From: Bacillus sp. AFS015802
Lineage (GTDB): Bacteria; Bacillota; Bacilli; Bacillales; Bacillaceae_B
Direction: 5' to 3'
Assembly: GCF_002561455.1 (NCBI RefSeq)
Contig: NZ_NTUP01000013.1
Location: forward strand, 124,001-188,000
Length of the DNA stretch: 64,000 bases
Numbering within the stretch: position 1 is the first letter of the stretch; the number at the start of each line of letters is the position of its first letter. The notes under the pieces are model-generated. The model worked only from the letters and a program-made list of their open reading frames with translations, searched no databases and had not been told where the DNA came from. Below, one piece after another: positions 39,949 to 49,460 of the stretch. Position numbers and translations under genes: made by a program.

Positions 39949-39977
39949 CATCTTATGCGACTATCTAGGTGTTTGTG
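39949..39977 (-). promoter_or_regulatory. Sigma-K-like promoter (P2) of cotE
   Basis: On the minus strand CACA, a 16-base spacer and CATAAGATG lie about 25 bases upstream of the start. This fits the sigma-K pattern mACm-N16/17-CATAnnnTA except for a final G in place of A. Bacillus subtilis cotE is known to have a sigma-E and a sigma-K promoter. Confidence 0.55.
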
Positions 39978-40020
39978 CGAGTAAATTTAATTACATGATG
40001 GGATTGTTGCGAGATAATGT

Positions 40021-40048
40021 ATTGTATGCGAATACCCATTGAATGTTC
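40021..40048 (-). promoter_or_regulatory. Sigma-E-like promoter (P1) of cotE
   Basis: The -10 CATACAAT matches the sigma-E consensus CATACAnT exactly, and GAACATT, a loose match to the -35 element, lies 13 bases upstream of it. Confidence 0.55.
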
Positions 40049-40092
40049 CGGGATGCACGACTTGGCAGCATAGAAAAAGTGGAAAAACACAC

Positions 40093-40150
40093 ACAAAAAA
40101 AGACCTTTGCAGGAAGGGGGGATATCCCCTTTTAGCAAAGGTCTTTTTTT
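40093..40150. terminator. Strong terminator after ymcA
   Basis: The stem AAAAAGACCTTTGC/GCAAAGGTCTTTTT encloses a second small hairpin (GGGGAT/ATCCCC). T tracts occur on both strands. It ends the miaB-ymcA transcript. Confidence 0.88.
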
Positions 40151-40180
40151 TGTCGTTTGTCGTTTTATAAATCCCCGGAG

Positions 40181-40612
40181 TTAAGAACAGCTTCCAGGCG
40201 TTGAGTTTTTCACATGTGATCCCGTTTCTCCACGGAGTAAGTCTCCCCCGGTGGTTTCAATGATGTGATCGGTCACATTGTTTGAAATGACCGACGCAAC
40301 GATTTGCAGTAAATCATTTACATCCGTTTGAGATTCCTTGAATTGTTGAACAACCGGAATTTCATCGATTTCTTTTTCAAGGTTTTCTATTTTAGCTTCA
40401 ACCATTTTCAGCGCTTCGATCTTCCCATAATGTTGGAAGTTCACGGCTTGTTTTTGTAAGCTCTTGATACTCGCGATCATTTCACGGACCTTTTGATTCT
40501 CATGGATCTGTGCTTCGGCACGCTTGAAGAAATCCACTTCTTCTGTTTCCGCAATCATTGTTGCAAGTTCCTCTGCACGCTTCATAATATCGTCTTTTGT
40601 ATACTTTGCCAT
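40181..40612 (-). CDS. ymcA: YmcA, regulator of biofilm and sporulation (YlbF/YmcA family)
   Basis: The 143-residue, mostly helical protein (MAKYTKDDIMKRAEELATMIAETEEVDFFKRAEAQI...) is YmcA. With YlbF and YaaT it forms a complex that supports RNase Y-dependent RNA processing, Spo0A phosphorylation, competence and biofilm formation; the partner RNase Y is encoded at the right end of this window. It follows miaB with one base between stop and start. Confidence 0.95.
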   Translation of the reverse strand: MAKYTKDDIMKRAEELATMIAETEEVDFFKRAEAQIHENQKVREMIASIKSLQKQAVNFQHYGKIEALKMVEAKIENLEKEIDEIPVVQQFKESQTDVNDLLQIVASVISNNVTDHIIETTGGDLLRGETGSHVKNSTPGSCS

Positions 40613-40613
40613 A

Positions 40614-42179
40614 TTATTTCACCTCTACCGCTTCCTGAAATTCTGTTCCGATCCGGCCCTCTTCAATCATTTCTCCATCCAATGACCAAGACTTGGCATC
40701 TGTGATCTTGACTTTTACGATCTTTCCGATGGCTGTTTTAGGGGCTTTGAAGTTTACAAGCTTACTGCGTCTTGTATAGCCCGCCAGGATTTCCGGATTC
40801 TTCTTACTTTCCCCATCCACCAGTACCTCAACGATTTTTCCGGTGTATTGCTTCATCGCCTCAGCAGAATATTCTTTCACAACTGCATTCAATCGCTGCA
40901 GACGTTCTTTTTTCACTTCCATCGGTACATTGTCATTCATCTTCGCTGCCGGGGTGCCTTCCCTTGGTGAATAAATGTATGTGTAAGCGGACTCAAAGCC
41001 TACTTCCCTGTATAAGGAAAGGGTTTCTTCAAATTGTTCATCGGTTTCATTCGGATAACCGACGATGATGTCCGTCGTAAGGGCCACGTCCGGCATGGCT
41101 TCTTTAATTTTACCCACTAATTCCAGGAATTGTTCACGGGTATACTTACGGGCCATGATCTTCAGAACATCTGTTGAACCGGATTGAACCGGTAAATGAA
41201 TATGCTCAACGAGATTTCCTTTCCTGGCGAGCACCTCGATTAAATGATCATCGAAATCCCTTGGGTGACTCGTTGTAAAGCGGATACGTGGAATATCCAC
41301 TTTACGGAGGTCCTCCATCAGGTCTCCCAGACCGTATTCGAGGTCTTCGATATCTTTCCCGTAGGCATTCACGTTTTGTCCAAGGAGAGTGATTTCCTGA
41401 TATCCTTGTGCAGCCAGGTGACGGACTTCCTGGATGATCTCCTCGGGACGGCGGCTTCTCTCTTTACCCCGTGTGTACGGTACGATACAGTATGTACAGA
41501 ACTTATCACAGCCGTACATGATGTTGACCCATGCCTTGATGTTCCCACGGCGGACCTTCGGGAGGTTCTCGATGACGTCCCCCTCTTTCGACCATACCTC
41601 TACGACCATTGCCTTGGACATATACGCATCTGATAGAATCTTAGGAAGACGATGGATATTATGGGTTCCAAAGATCATGTCCACCTGTTGATAGGTCTTC
41701 AAGATCTTATTGACAACCGATTCTTCCTGGGACATGCATCCGCATACTCCAATCAGCAGCTCGGGCTTTTCCCGTTTTAAATGTTTCAAATGTCCTAATT
41801 CCCCGAACACTTTATTCTCAGCATTTTCACGGATGGCACAGGTATTTAAAAGGATGACATCCGCATCATCTGTCGAATTCGTCGCTTCATAGCCGAGTGC
41901 CATGAAAATCCCTGCCATCACTTCTGTATCATGTTCATTCATTTGACAACCATAGGTACGGATATAGAATTTCTTTCCTTCCCCGAGGCCTCTATATTGA
42001 TCATCGATTGTAAAGTCATTATGATATTGAATTTCTTCTTTCCCACGCTTCTTGGCATCTTTTAACGACGGCGGGATATAGACACTTTCAAAGTACTTGC
42101 TGAAATCCTTTTCGGATTTTTGGTCCGCTGGAGATCCAGGCTTCGATTGTTGTCCATGTTTTCGCTGTTCTTCGTTCAT
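40614..42179 (-). CDS. miaB: tRNA-2-methylthio-N6-dimethylallyladenosine synthase MiaB
   Basis: The 521-residue radical-SAM enzyme adds a methylthio group to i6A37 of tRNA. The UPF0004 domain has three cysteines ([37 protein letters not shown]), the radical SAM motif is [13 protein letters not shown] (CxxxCxxC), and a TRAM domain ends the protein ([11 protein letters not shown]...GKIVKVKI). I start at the ATG with AAAGGGGAT upstream (MNEEQRK); an upstream in-frame extension of 70 codons looks non-coding. The family N-terminus of about 60 residues is disordered. Confidence 0.95.
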   Translation of the reverse strand: MNEEQRKHGQQSKPGSPADQKSEKDFSKYFESVYIPPSLKDAKKRGKEEIQYHNDFTIDDQYRGLGEGKKFYIRTYGCQMNEHDTEVMAGIFMALGYEATNSTDDADVILLNTCAIRENAENKVFGELGHLKHLKREKPELLIGVCGCMSQEESVVNKILKTYQQVDMIFGTHNIHRLPKILSDAYMSKAMVVEVWSKEGDVIENLPKVRRGNIKAWVNIMYGCDKFCTYCIVPYTRGKERSRRPEEIIQEVRHLAAQGYQEITLLGQNVNAYGKDIEDLEYGLGDLMEDLRKVDIPRIRFTTSHPRDFDDHLIEVLARKGNLVEHIHLPVQSGSTDVLKIMARKYTREQFLELVGKIKEAMPDVALTTDIIVGYPNETDEQFEETLSLYREVGFESAYTYIYSPREGTPAAKMNDNVPMEVKKERLQRLNAVVKEYSAEAMKQYTGKIVEVLVDGESKKNPEILAGYTRRSKLVNFKAPKTAIGKIVKVKITDAKSWSLDGEMIEEGRIGTEFQEAVEVK

Positions 42180-42399
42180 GAAATATCCCCTTTCTACCCC
42201 CATATCCAAACCGTTTTCTTCTATTATAAAAAAGGCAGGATGATTGGGATATACATTCTTGCACATTATAATAGTATAAAGGTTTTCCGTCCCTTGTACA
42301 ATAGATGGGGGTAACTGTTGTAATTTGTATACAACTGCAACTTGCAATAATGAATGCTGCCATATAGTTATTCGACTTGCAATATACAAGGATTGTATG

Positions 42400-42430
42400 T
42401 AAAAGGGCTAAATATCCCTTTAGCCCTTTA
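42400..42430 (-). terminator. Terminator of the glycan operon
   Basis: The stem AAAGGGCTAAA/TTTAGCCCTTT is followed on the minus strand by TACATACAATCC; the T tract is poor but the stem is strong and lies just after the last stop codon. Confidence 0.6.
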
Positions 42431-42437
42431 AATCTTC

Positions 42438-43343
42438 TTACATATTACTTAAATAGCGATTTATTCCTTCTTCAATAGAGATGGCTGCTTTAAAACCTAA
42501 TAATCTCTCAGCTTTAGTGGTATCAGGAATACGTTTATATATCTCTATATCTGATGGTCTGATTCCATTTTGACCCAAATTCTCATGAATGATTGATGAG
42601 GCTGCAGGAATTTTTTTCTTGAGGATCTCGACAAGTTCCATTATGGTTATGGGTCGGGAGTTTCCTATATTGAAATCTTCATAAACGTCCCCTTCATATT
42701 CAAAAGCTAATAAAGTGCCCTTAACAGCGTCTTTTACATGGGTAAAACAACGAACCTGACTCCCATCCCCATAAATGGGGATATCTTCTCCTTTGATGAA
42801 CTTATTAACGAATTTTGGAATAACAAAATTGGTTGATTGCCCAGTACCGTAGACGTTAAAAAATCTGACCACACGGATGATGAAATGACTGTCGGCTTTT
42901 AATCTTAGCGTTTCTTCTGCTAATAATTTTGACTTACCATAAACCGATTTTGGAACCTTTTCATCATTTTCGGCAAATGGGATTTTAATCCCATCCCCAT
43001 ATACCTCTGAACTGGAGGAGAATAATAATCTTTTAATTCCATTTATTTCACATGCTTTAATGATATTTATTGTTCCTTGAAGATTCACTTGTAAAACCTG
43101 GCTTTTATTTTCCAAACACTTATCAACACCAACGATCGCAGCTAAATGGATGACCCCCTCCACATCTTTCAGAGATGAAGTTAAACCATTGATGTCGTTT
43201 AAAATGTCTACTTTTTCAAATGGGACATCTAACAAAGGCTTTTGAACATCTATTATTTTCACTTGATATCCTTTATCTAATAATTCTTCTGACAAATATT
43301 TACCGATAAAACCTGCTCCTCCTATAATTGCGACACTTTTCAT
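42438..43343 (-). CDS. NAD-dependent nucleotide-sugar epimerase/dehydratase (extended SDR)
   Basis: The 301-residue protein has the NAD motif GGAGFIGKYL, the catalytic Ser-Ser-x-Tyr-xxx-Lys set (FSSSSEVYGDG, VYGKSKLLAEE) and the sugar-nucleotide region RFFNVYGTGQ. It resembles UDP-glucose 4-epimerase-like enzymes, but the exact reaction cannot be read from sequence; 4-epimerase, 4,6-dehydratase or decarboxylase are all possible. The ATG at 43343 has AGGTG 6 bases upstream. It is the last gene of the five-gene glycan operon. Confidence 0.85.
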   Translation of the reverse strand: MKSVAIIGGAGFIGKYLSEELLDKGYQVKIIDVQKPLLDVPFEKVDILNDINGLTSSLKDVEGVIHLAAIVGVDKCLENKSQVLQVNLQGTINIIKACEINGIKRLLFSSSSEVYGDGIKIPFAENDEKVPKSVYGKSKLLAEETLRLKADSHFIIRVVRFFNVYGTGQSTNFVIPKFVNKFIKGEDIPIYGDGSQVRCFTHVKDAVKGTLLAFEYEGDVYEDFNIGNSRPITIMELVEILKKKIPAASSIIHENLGQNGIRPSDIEIYKRIPDTTKAERLLGFKAAISIEEGINRYLSNM

Positions 43344-43345
43344 CG

Positions 43346-44506
43346 TTAGCACCTATCCTTTTTTAAGTGAGATTTTATACATTTAATGACCCTGTCCTGA
43401 TCTTCCCTTGAAAGACCAGAACCTGATGGTAAACACAAGCCTTGATTGAAAAGGTCTTCAGAAACGGATTGATTTGAATAGTGCGGATAAAACTTAGAGT
43501 ATTTGTAGAGAGGTTGAAGATGTAGAGGCTTCCAAAGTGGACGTGATTCAATTTTTTCTTTTTCAAGTTTTTTTATTAGTTCGAAAGACGTGATTGGTTG
43601 TATTTCCGGATCAATCGTAAGGGCAGTCAACCATCTAGAAGAAGTACTCCCCTCAAGCTCCGGCATAAATGAGACGCCTGGGTAACCTGATAGAGCTTTT
43701 TGGTAGCGTTCAAAAATAATACGCTTACTCTTTATTCTTTCATCCAACGATAATAGCTGCGCTCTTCCTACCGCGGCTAATAGATTGCTCAAACGATAAT
43801 TGTATCCCAACTCACTATGTTCATGGTGAATTGCTTTATCTCTGGCTTGAGAGGCGAGGAATCTTGCCTTTTCAATCAACTCCTTATTGTTCGACATAAG
43901 CATACCACCACCAGATGTGGTAATGACCTTATTACCATTGAAAGAAAAAACCCCAAAGTCCCCTATCCCACCGGTTTTTTCCCCATGATAAGTTCCCCCT
44001 AATGATTCGGCAGCATCCTCAATTAATGGGACTTGAAAACGGTCGCATAATACTTTGATTTCATCTAACTTTGCACTCTGCCCATATACGTGAACCACTA
44101 TTACTGCCTTAGGCAATGAATTATTTATTTTTGATTCATGAAGGGCCCGTTCTAATGCAACAGGCGACATACACCAGCTATCAGGTTCAGAGTCAATGAA
44201 TTCTGGAATGCCTCCTAAATAGACGACTGGATTAACACTGGCTATAAAGGATAGAGTCGATACAAATACCCGGTCTCCTTTGTTGACACCACACAGTGCT
44301 AGTGCAATATGGAGGGCAGCCGTTCCCGAACTCATTGCTGCACCATCTTTAACACCGATATAATTAGATAATTCCCTTTCAAATAAATCCACGTGTGGAC
44401 CTAAGGGTGTAATCCAATTACTATCCACTGCATTTTTAAGGAATTCCATTTCCTTCCCTGTTAAGAAAGGTGGTGATAAATGGATCTGTTTTTCCTCTTT
44501 TTTCAT
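43346..44506 (-). CDS. DegT/DnrJ/EryC1 sugar aminotransferase
   Basis: The 386-residue PLP enzyme transfers an amino group to a keto-sugar nucleotide. The PLP lysine is Lys193 (SFNGNKVITTSGGG), the phosphate site is MSSGTAALHIAL, and IEDAAESLGGTYHGEKTG holds the cofactor aspartate. It resembles EpsN/PglE, which make UDP-4-amino sugars. It follows the acetyltransferase gene by 10 bases, the pair that makes N-acetylated amino sugars such as bacillosamine derivatives. Confidence 0.88.
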   Translation of the reverse strand: MKKEEKQIHLSPPFLTGKEMEFLKNAVDSNWITPLGPHVDLFERELSNYIGVKDGAAMSSGTAALHIALALCGVNKGDRVFVSTLSFIASVNPVVYLGGIPEFIDSEPDSWCMSPVALERALHESKINNSLPKAVIVVHVYGQSAKLDEIKVLCDRFQVPLIEDAAESLGGTYHGEKTGGIGDFGVFSFNGNKVITTSGGGMLMSNNKELIEKARFLASQARDKAIHHEHSELGYNYRLSNLLAAVGRAQLLSLDERIKSKRIIFERYQKALSGYPGVSFMPELEGSTSSRWLTALTIDPEIQPITSFELIKKLEKEKIESRPLWKPLHLQPLYKYSKFYPHYSNQSVSEDLFNQGLCLPSGSGLSREDQDRVIKCIKSHLKKDRC

Positions 44507-44516
44507 CTGATATTTT

Positions 44517-45167
44517 TCACTCCTTTAATGATTTAATGGGTTTTGCCGGTACACCAACTGCCGTGCAATGATCAGGCAAGTCTCTAATAGCTACACCCCC
44601 CGCGCCTAAAATGGAAGATTTCCCTATTTTTACATGAGGGATCACTACTGAACCAGCACCTATTTCTACATTTTCACCCAACTGAACGTATCCGGAAATG
44701 TTACTTCCTGGATAAATGGTAGAAAAGCTGCCGATTACCACATCATGACCAATTGTTGTTGCAATATTTATAAGGACGTGGTCACCGATGGTGATATTTG
44801 AGGTGATAATCGCTCCTGCGCAAACTATACTCCCTTCACCTATATTGGAAAAACTACCAATCTTAGCAGAGGGATGGATCAAAGTCTTAAAGATAACCGA
44901 AGGATTTATAGATTTTATCTGATTCACAACTTTTTGTTTAATGCTAGGATTACCAATTGCGCATACTACATCAATGTTACCCAAATGTTTTATCGCTGAA
45001 GTAGTCCCCAAAACCGAATGACCATTTACTACTTGTTCCTTTTTCTCTATCGAGTCATCCAAGAAACCAATCACTTCCCATGTTGCTTTGTTTCTATTAA
45101 TATCCTTGATGACGTCACTTACTTCCCTTCCTAGACCACCTGCACCTATGATGACGATTTTATTCAA
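44517..45167 (-). CDS. NeuD/PglD-type sugar O- or N-acetyltransferase
   Basis: The 216-residue protein has a nucleotide-sugar-binding N-terminal part (IVIIGAGGLGREVSDVI) and a C-terminal left-handed beta-helix of hexapeptide repeats from about residue 100 (IGSFSNIGEGSIVCAGAIITSNITIGDHVLIN..). The catalytic histidine is probably in IATTIGHDVVIG. It resembles PglD and EpsM, which acetylate UDP-4-amino sugars with acetyl-CoA, so it likely follows the aminotransferase in the pathway. It lies 5 bases after the glycosyltransferase gene. Confidence 0.86.
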   Translation of the reverse strand: MNKIVIIGAGGLGREVSDVIKDINRNKATWEVIGFLDDSIEKKEQVVNGHSVLGTTSAIKHLGNIDVVCAIGNPSIKQKVVNQIKSINPSVIFKTLIHPSAKIGSFSNIGEGSIVCAGAIITSNITIGDHVLINIATTIGHDVVIGSFSTIYPGSNISGYVQLGENVEIGAGSVVIPHVKIGKSSILGAGGVAIRDLPDHCTAVGVPAKPIKSLKE

Positions 45168-45172
45168 CTACC

Positions 45173-46123
45173 TTACCACCTTTGAGTTTTAATAAGATAA
45201 TCCCTTACATATTTTACAAATTCCCCTGCCCTGATTTCGTGAGTATGCCTGCTTCTGACCATCTCGTATGCATTTTTGGTTATTCTATTCATTTCGTCTT
45301 GATCCCCAATATAAGAAAGGGCTTTTTTCAGGAAATTTTGATCATTAATCTCCACAAAAGTTTCACCATTAATAAATCCCAAATCCCGAAGTTCTGGAGA
45401 GCCAGGAGCTAATAAGAGTGTCTTGCATGCAGGAACTTCAAAATATTTACCGATTGGATATTTAAAAACAGAATCATCTGTAAAGAACATTTTGGCACTA
45501 TTGATTTTCATGGCATAACGATCACCAATTATCGCTCCCTCTTCTTCAGAAAAATCCCTATAACCCGGATGTTCATAATAATGAAACCCATGTACATCTT
45601 TCATCTCATGGACAATCTTATTTCTTAGTTTATATATTCTTGGAGATATGTGACCCATGACTAAATAATTAATAGTTTTAGGCAAACGGTAATCCTTGTA
45701 TATTTCCTGATTAATGCAAAGAGGCAACCATCTAAATTTATCTAAAAAATCAGGATATCTATGCCTAAATGCATCTCTATAATGTGAAAATACTAAATCG
45801 ACTTGAAAGTGATTAACAAATTTTCTAAAGTGAAATCTGTTACCATGATGCAAATCACATATCAGAACACCTTTTGGAATGTTTACACTCTTTAATCCAT
45901 ACAAGTATTCCTGGTTTACTCTGTAATCTATATAATGATCTATATAGATGAAATCTGGAGTGAAACTGAGTTCCTTCATTATTTCCTTTATATGCCCACC
46001 TTTTTCGATAAATCTTATGTCCACATCGGAACGTCTTTTCAATTCGTCTTTAAAGTATTCAGAATCTTTTATCAACGAGTGAGTCTTGTCCTGTGTAAAG
46101 TAAAGAATTTTAAGTTTTTTCAT
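45173..46123 (-). CDS. CgeB-like glycosyltransferase
   Basis: The 316-residue protein begins MKKLKILYFTQDKTHSLIKD. It ends in a GT-B glycosyltransferase group-1 domain: KYFEVPACKTLLLAPGSPELRDLGF, ETFVEI, and RHTHEIRAGEFVKYV. Size and these motifs resemble CgeB, a spore-crust glycosyltransferase of Bacillus subtilis; I recall this and have not checked it. The chosen ATG has GGAGG 10 bases upstream; an in-frame extension overlaps the previous gene. It is the second gene of the operon. Confidence 0.75.
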   Translation of the reverse strand: MKKLKILYFTQDKTHSLIKDSEYFKDELKRRSDVDIRFIEKGGHIKEIMKELSFTPDFIYIDHYIDYRVNQEYLYGLKSVNIPKGVLICDLHHGNRFHFRKFVNHFQVDLVFSHYRDAFRHRYPDFLDKFRWLPLCINQEIYKDYRLPKTINYLVMGHISPRIYKLRNKIVHEMKDVHGFHYYEHPGYRDFSEEEGAIIGDRYAMKINSAKMFFTDDSVFKYPIGKYFEVPACKTLLLAPGSPELRDLGFINGETFVEINDQNFLKKALSYIGDQDEMNRITKNAYEMVRSRHTHEIRAGEFVKYVRDYLIKTQRW

Positions 46124-46151
46124 CCTATCTATACCTCCGAAAATGTTTTCC

Positions 46152-47444
46152 CTACTGCCTTCCTGAACCCAACCTGATAATTTTTGCTTCACCTTTGAAA
46201 TGAGAAGAAACATTCTTAGTATCAAAAATGAGTGTAGAGTGCTCTATTATCAACTCGATTGGTATGGAGGAATGATCTGTTAAAATTAATACACAGTCCG
46301 CGTTCACTAAATCTTCTTTAGTTAGGGGTGAACTTTTTAATTCTAACTGATCAACTATAATGTTATTGATATAGGGATCATGGAAGGATACATCGACTCC
46401 CAGACTCATCAATTTTTTTATAATGGGTATAGAGTGAGATTCTCTAGCATCATTAATGTCTTTTTTATAAGCAATTCCATAAATGAATACTTTATATTTG
46501 GTATCCTTTGGTTTAGGTAGATGATTGATTAGGCTATTCACAATGTATTCTGAAATACGATCATTAATCGTTTCTGCTGCATTTATCATCGAATTCTCTA
46601 TTCCTACTTTTCTAGCCTTCCAATCAAGATAAAATGGATCTACCGGTATACAATGCCCCCCCACCCCGGGTCCCGGGTAAAACGGAGTAAACCCATATGG
46701 CTTTGTACTTGCTGCAGAAATCGCTTCCCAAATATCAATATTTAGCCCATCACATAACATGGCCATTTCATTAACAAAAGAAATGTTGATAAATCGATAG
46801 CTATTTTCTAAAAGCTTGGTAAATTCGGCCACTTCAGGTGAAGATACTTCCACTACTTCATTAAAAATTTTCTTATAGAATGTTCTCACTCTCTTCAAGC
46901 ACTCATCAGTGACCCCACTAATCACCTTAGGAATATCCTCTACATGTATGCTTCTTGTTGCCGGGTCTATTCTTTCAGGCGAATAACCCAAATAGATATC
47001 TTTCCCTACTTTTAAATCATTTTTCTCCAGCAGTGGTTTTAATACTTCCGTGGTCGTACCTGGATAAGTAGAACTCTCCAAGATAATCAATTTCCCTTCT
47101 AATGGCTGCTCACCTAAATTGCTCCCAACTTCTAATAAATATCTTAATTCAGGTTCCTTGTTTTTCTTTAACGGTGTAGGAACACAAATAATGATGTGAT
47201 CCATTTTGGAAACTATTTCATATCCGGAAGTAACCTTGAATCTTCCCGTTCTAAATGCATCAGTTATTTGTATAGGGTCAATGTCTGTTATATAGCTCAT
47301 ACCATTATTTAAATCATTAATTTTCCCTTTATCAATATCCACGCCTATAACATCAAATCCTTTTTTTACTAACAATAGCGATAAAGGAAGTCCTACATAT
47401 CCTAAACCAATTACTCCCACACATTGTAATTTTTTTTCTGCCAT
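46152..47444 (-). CDS. UDP-GlcNAc/UDP-glucose-type 6-dehydrogenase
   Basis: The 430-residue enzyme oxidises C6 of a UDP-sugar to a uronate. NAD motif GLGYVGLPLSLLL, catalytic cysteine in PGPGVGGHCIPVDPFYL, the substrate lysine in EFTKLLENSYRFINISFVNE, and the C-terminal IYGIAYKKDINDARESHS are all present. The form of these motifs is closer to UDP-N-acetylglucosamine dehydrogenases (WbpA/WecC type) than to UDP-glucose dehydrogenases, but the substrate is not certain. It is the first gene of the operon with GGAGGGGG upstream. Confidence 0.9.
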   Translation of the reverse strand: MAEKKLQCVGVIGLGYVGLPLSLLLVKKGFDVIGVDIDKGKINDLNNGMSYITDIDPIQITDAFRTGRFKVTSGYEIVSKMDHIIICVPTPLKKNKEPELRYLLEVGSNLGEQPLEGKLIILESSTYPGTTTEVLKPLLEKNDLKVGKDIYLGYSPERIDPATRSIHVEDIPKVISGVTDECLKRVRTFYKKIFNEVVEVSSPEVAEFTKLLENSYRFINISFVNEMAMLCDGLNIDIWEAISAASTKPYGFTPFYPGPGVGGHCIPVDPFYLDWKARKVGIENSMINAAETINDRISEYIVNSLINHLPKPKDTKYKVFIYGIAYKKDINDARESHSIPIIKKLMSLGVDVSFHDPYINNIIVDQLELKSSPLTKEDLVNADCVLILTDHSSIPIELIIEHSTLIFDTKNVSSHFKGEAKIIRLGSGRQ

Positions 47445-47481
47445 AATATTAATTTCCCCCTCCCGATTATTAATTGCTTAA

Positions 47482-47510
47482 TAGTATATGGACAAGGAGA
47501 GTGAAGGGTG
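47482..47510 (-). promoter_or_regulatory. Sigma-K-like promoter of the glycan operon
   Basis: On the minus strand CACC, a 16-base spacer and CATATACTA give a full match to the sigma-K pattern mACm-N16-CATAnnnTA, about 40 bases upstream of the first start codon. It predicts mother-cell expression late in sporulation. Confidence 0.6.
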
Positions 47511-47658
47511 TGGTCGATTTTATCATTCATATGAAAATGAAGAAGGTATTTTTTCATTTCTTTTAACAATGTATTGATTATTCGTAGTGCAATCAAATTC
47601 TTGTATTATTACATACTATGTAAATAGGAATATTTCTTATTGATAGGAGAGAATAGCA

Positions 47659-48345
47659 ATGGAGATATCGATATTAATCCCTTTTAATTCTGAAAGTGAA
47701 ATCAGAAAAAGATCTTTTGAATGGATTAAACGTTATTATACTTTGGCGTTTCCCGAGTCAGATGTATGTGTAGGTACAAGTACAGGAAGTCTCTTTTCAA
47801 AAGCTGAAGCGGTAAATCATGCAGCATCAGTTGCTCAAGGCGAGGTTTATGTGATTGTAGACTCAGATATCATCTGTGATCCCAATATCATCAAAGGTTC
47901 AATCAAACTATTAGATACTGAACCCTGGATCATCCCTTATAACAAAGTACTCGATATTACTCAAAATAGTTCAACAGAAATCCTCAACACAGAACCACTG
48001 TGGCCACTTCCAGATGCATTAGATACCAACCCAAGGAATACTACAGGTGTTATCCCAGTTGGCGGGATCAATATTATAAAGAAGGAATGTTTTGAAAAGG
48101 TTGGGGGCTTTGACGAAAGATTTAAAGGCTGGGGTGGTGAAGATGATGCTTTTGCCTCTTCAGTAAATACTTTCTGTGGTCATTTCAAAAGAATTCCAAC
48201 TAGCATTTACCACCTATGGCACCCTACAGAAAAAAGCAAAAACATACATTATCAGTCCAATTACGATTTAGCTATGCGATATTGCAAGGCACATAGAAAG
48301 AAAGAGAAGATGAAAAAAATCATGAATGAAAGAGAGGAACGTTGA
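47659..48345 (+). CDS. GT-A glycosyltransferase with galactosyltransferase-type C-terminus
   Basis: The 228-residue protein has a GT-A fold with the metal motif DSD (68-70, VIVDSDIICD) and a C-terminal GGFDERFKGWGGEDDAF (149-165), as in the GT7 galactosyltransferase and GT2 families. There is no membrane segment. The ATG has AGGAGAG upstream. It is divergent from the glycan operon and precedes a spore-surface-type protein gene by 133 bases. Sugar donor and acceptor are not known. Confidence 0.85.
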   Translation: MEISILIPFNSESEIRKRSFEWIKRYYTLAFPESDVCVGTSTGSLFSKAEAVNHAASVAQGEVYVIVDSDIICDPNIIKGSIKLLDTEPWIIPYNKVLDITQNSSTEILNTEPLWPLPDALDTNPRNTTGVIPVGGINIIKKECFEKVGGFDERFKGWGGEDDAFASSVNTFCGHFKRIPTSIYHLWHPTEKSKNIHYQSNYDLAMRYCKAHRKKEKMKKIMNEREER

Positions 48346-48478
48346 AGATGAACTTTCCTTTTGAATATAATGGCCAGCTCTTATAAAATTCCGCATTTAT
48401 ACTAATACATTCAACCATTCTAAATGGACTTGCATGCATAGTATGAAGTGAAGGTCAATTAAAAAGGAGGAAATATGA

Positions 48479-49279
48479 ATGAGTCACAAACCAGACCAGC
48501 ATCACTGTGTGAATTTCAACAAATCAGCATCTGTAGAACAATGCGGAAACACGGACAGTCAACCTGTCGTAGTACCTGGTGGTGAAACAAGAACGATCAG
48601 TGTTCCAGTAACGTTAGCCCAAAGAGAGGTGAACAGTCATTTAGTAGCGAATATTCATTTCCCAGATCCAGTATTAGAAATTAAAGATATAAAGAAACGA
48701 GTGGAAATCGTTCAATGCCGCTTAATGACTGAAACAAGAACAAATGGAGCATTCTCTGCAGCAGGTGCAACGTACCCCCTATTCCTTAAAGGATGGGTTA
48801 GAAAAAATATCCAGTATGCATCCCCATGCCATGATTCTGACGGACAATGTGTATCATCCGAAATCAAATCATTAACAACCAGAATTCCATTTGAGTGCAT
48901 GACTAGCATTACTCTGGATGCACCGGTTCAATTACCAGAAACTAACAACCGTAGTGAGTTTGATTTCTTTAGAGCTCAGGATTTAGGAAAAGGATTCCCT
49001 GAGAAGGATAAATTCCTTTCAAGTGACCTTTCTCAGTTCCATCAAAGCAGCACACAATTCTATAATCGTCTTCCATTTTGTGAAATCGTTTCAAGTAAAA
49101 TCATCGAATGGGATGAAGCAACAGATCGTAAATTGTTTGGTGATAATCCTGATAGTGAAGGTTATTTCTCTCATATGATTGAGAAAATGAATCTTCGTTT
49201 TACAGTTAGAGTGCTTCAAGAACAATTAATAACAGTAGACACAGCCTTTGCACCTACTGATAGCCCTGATGATTTTTAA
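48479..49279 (+). CDS. Spore-surface-type protein, SPOCS/DUF3794-like (paralog A)
   Basis: The 266-residue protein has no signal peptide. Its core is ISVPVTLAQREVNSHLVANIHFPDPVLEIKDIKKRVEIVQCRL followed by LFLKGWVRKNIQYASPC and RIPFECM, the pattern of the SPOCS/DUF3794-like proteins I recall from Bacillus spore outer layers (BC_2427/CsxC-like). A C-terminal region EIVSSKIIEWDEATDRK is shared with paralog C (54338-55093). Start: ATG with AGGAGG 8 bases before it; an out-of-frame ATG four bases upstream is not used. A near-sigma-K -10 (CATAGTATG) lies about 40 bases upstream. Confidence 0.82.
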   Translation: MSHKPDQHHCVNFNKSASVEQCGNTDSQPVVVPGGETRTISVPVTLAQREVNSHLVANIHFPDPVLEIKDIKKRVEIVQCRLMTETRTNGAFSAAGATYPLFLKGWVRKNIQYASPCHDSDGQCVSSEIKSLTTRIPFECMTSITLDAPVQLPETNNRSEFDFFRAQDLGKGFPEKDKFLSSDLSQFHQSSTQFYNRLPFCEIVSSKIIEWDEATDRKLFGDNPDSEGYFSHMIEKMNLRFTVRVLQEQLITVDTAFAPTDSPDDF

Positions 49280-49311
49280 TCATCTTCAATGTAACTAGAT
49301 TTATATAGTTA

Positions 49312-49359
49312 TGGGCAACATTACCACTGCTTTTTATTGAAGCGTGTGTGATGTTGCCT
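49312..49359 (+). terminator. Long imperfect hairpin after paralog A
   Basis: GGCAACAT pairs with ATGTTGCC around an extended imperfect inner stem ending in GCTT/GAAGC. The T tract after it is poor, so it may be a weak terminator or an RNA-stabilising stem. Confidence 0.5.
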
Positions 49360-49404
49360 ATTATTCATTACTAAGTTCATTACAGTATTCATTGTAGTTG
49401 ATAA

Positions 49405-49433
49405 ACACAAATCGGTTAACTGTACATATATTA
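49405..49433 (+). promoter_or_regulatory. Sigma-K-like promoter of the GT27-like gene
   Basis: ACAC, a 16-base spacer and CATATATTA fully match mACm-N16-CATAnnnTA. The start codon lies about 28 bases downstream of the -10 element. Confidence 0.6.
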
Positions 49434-49460
49434 ACAAATAGAATGAAATAGGAAGGTGAG

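Noticed and set aside
42180-42389. Upstream in-frame extension of miaB
   Set aside because: Composition is unlike a protein, and the ATG at 42179 has a good ribosome site and fits the usual MiaB length.
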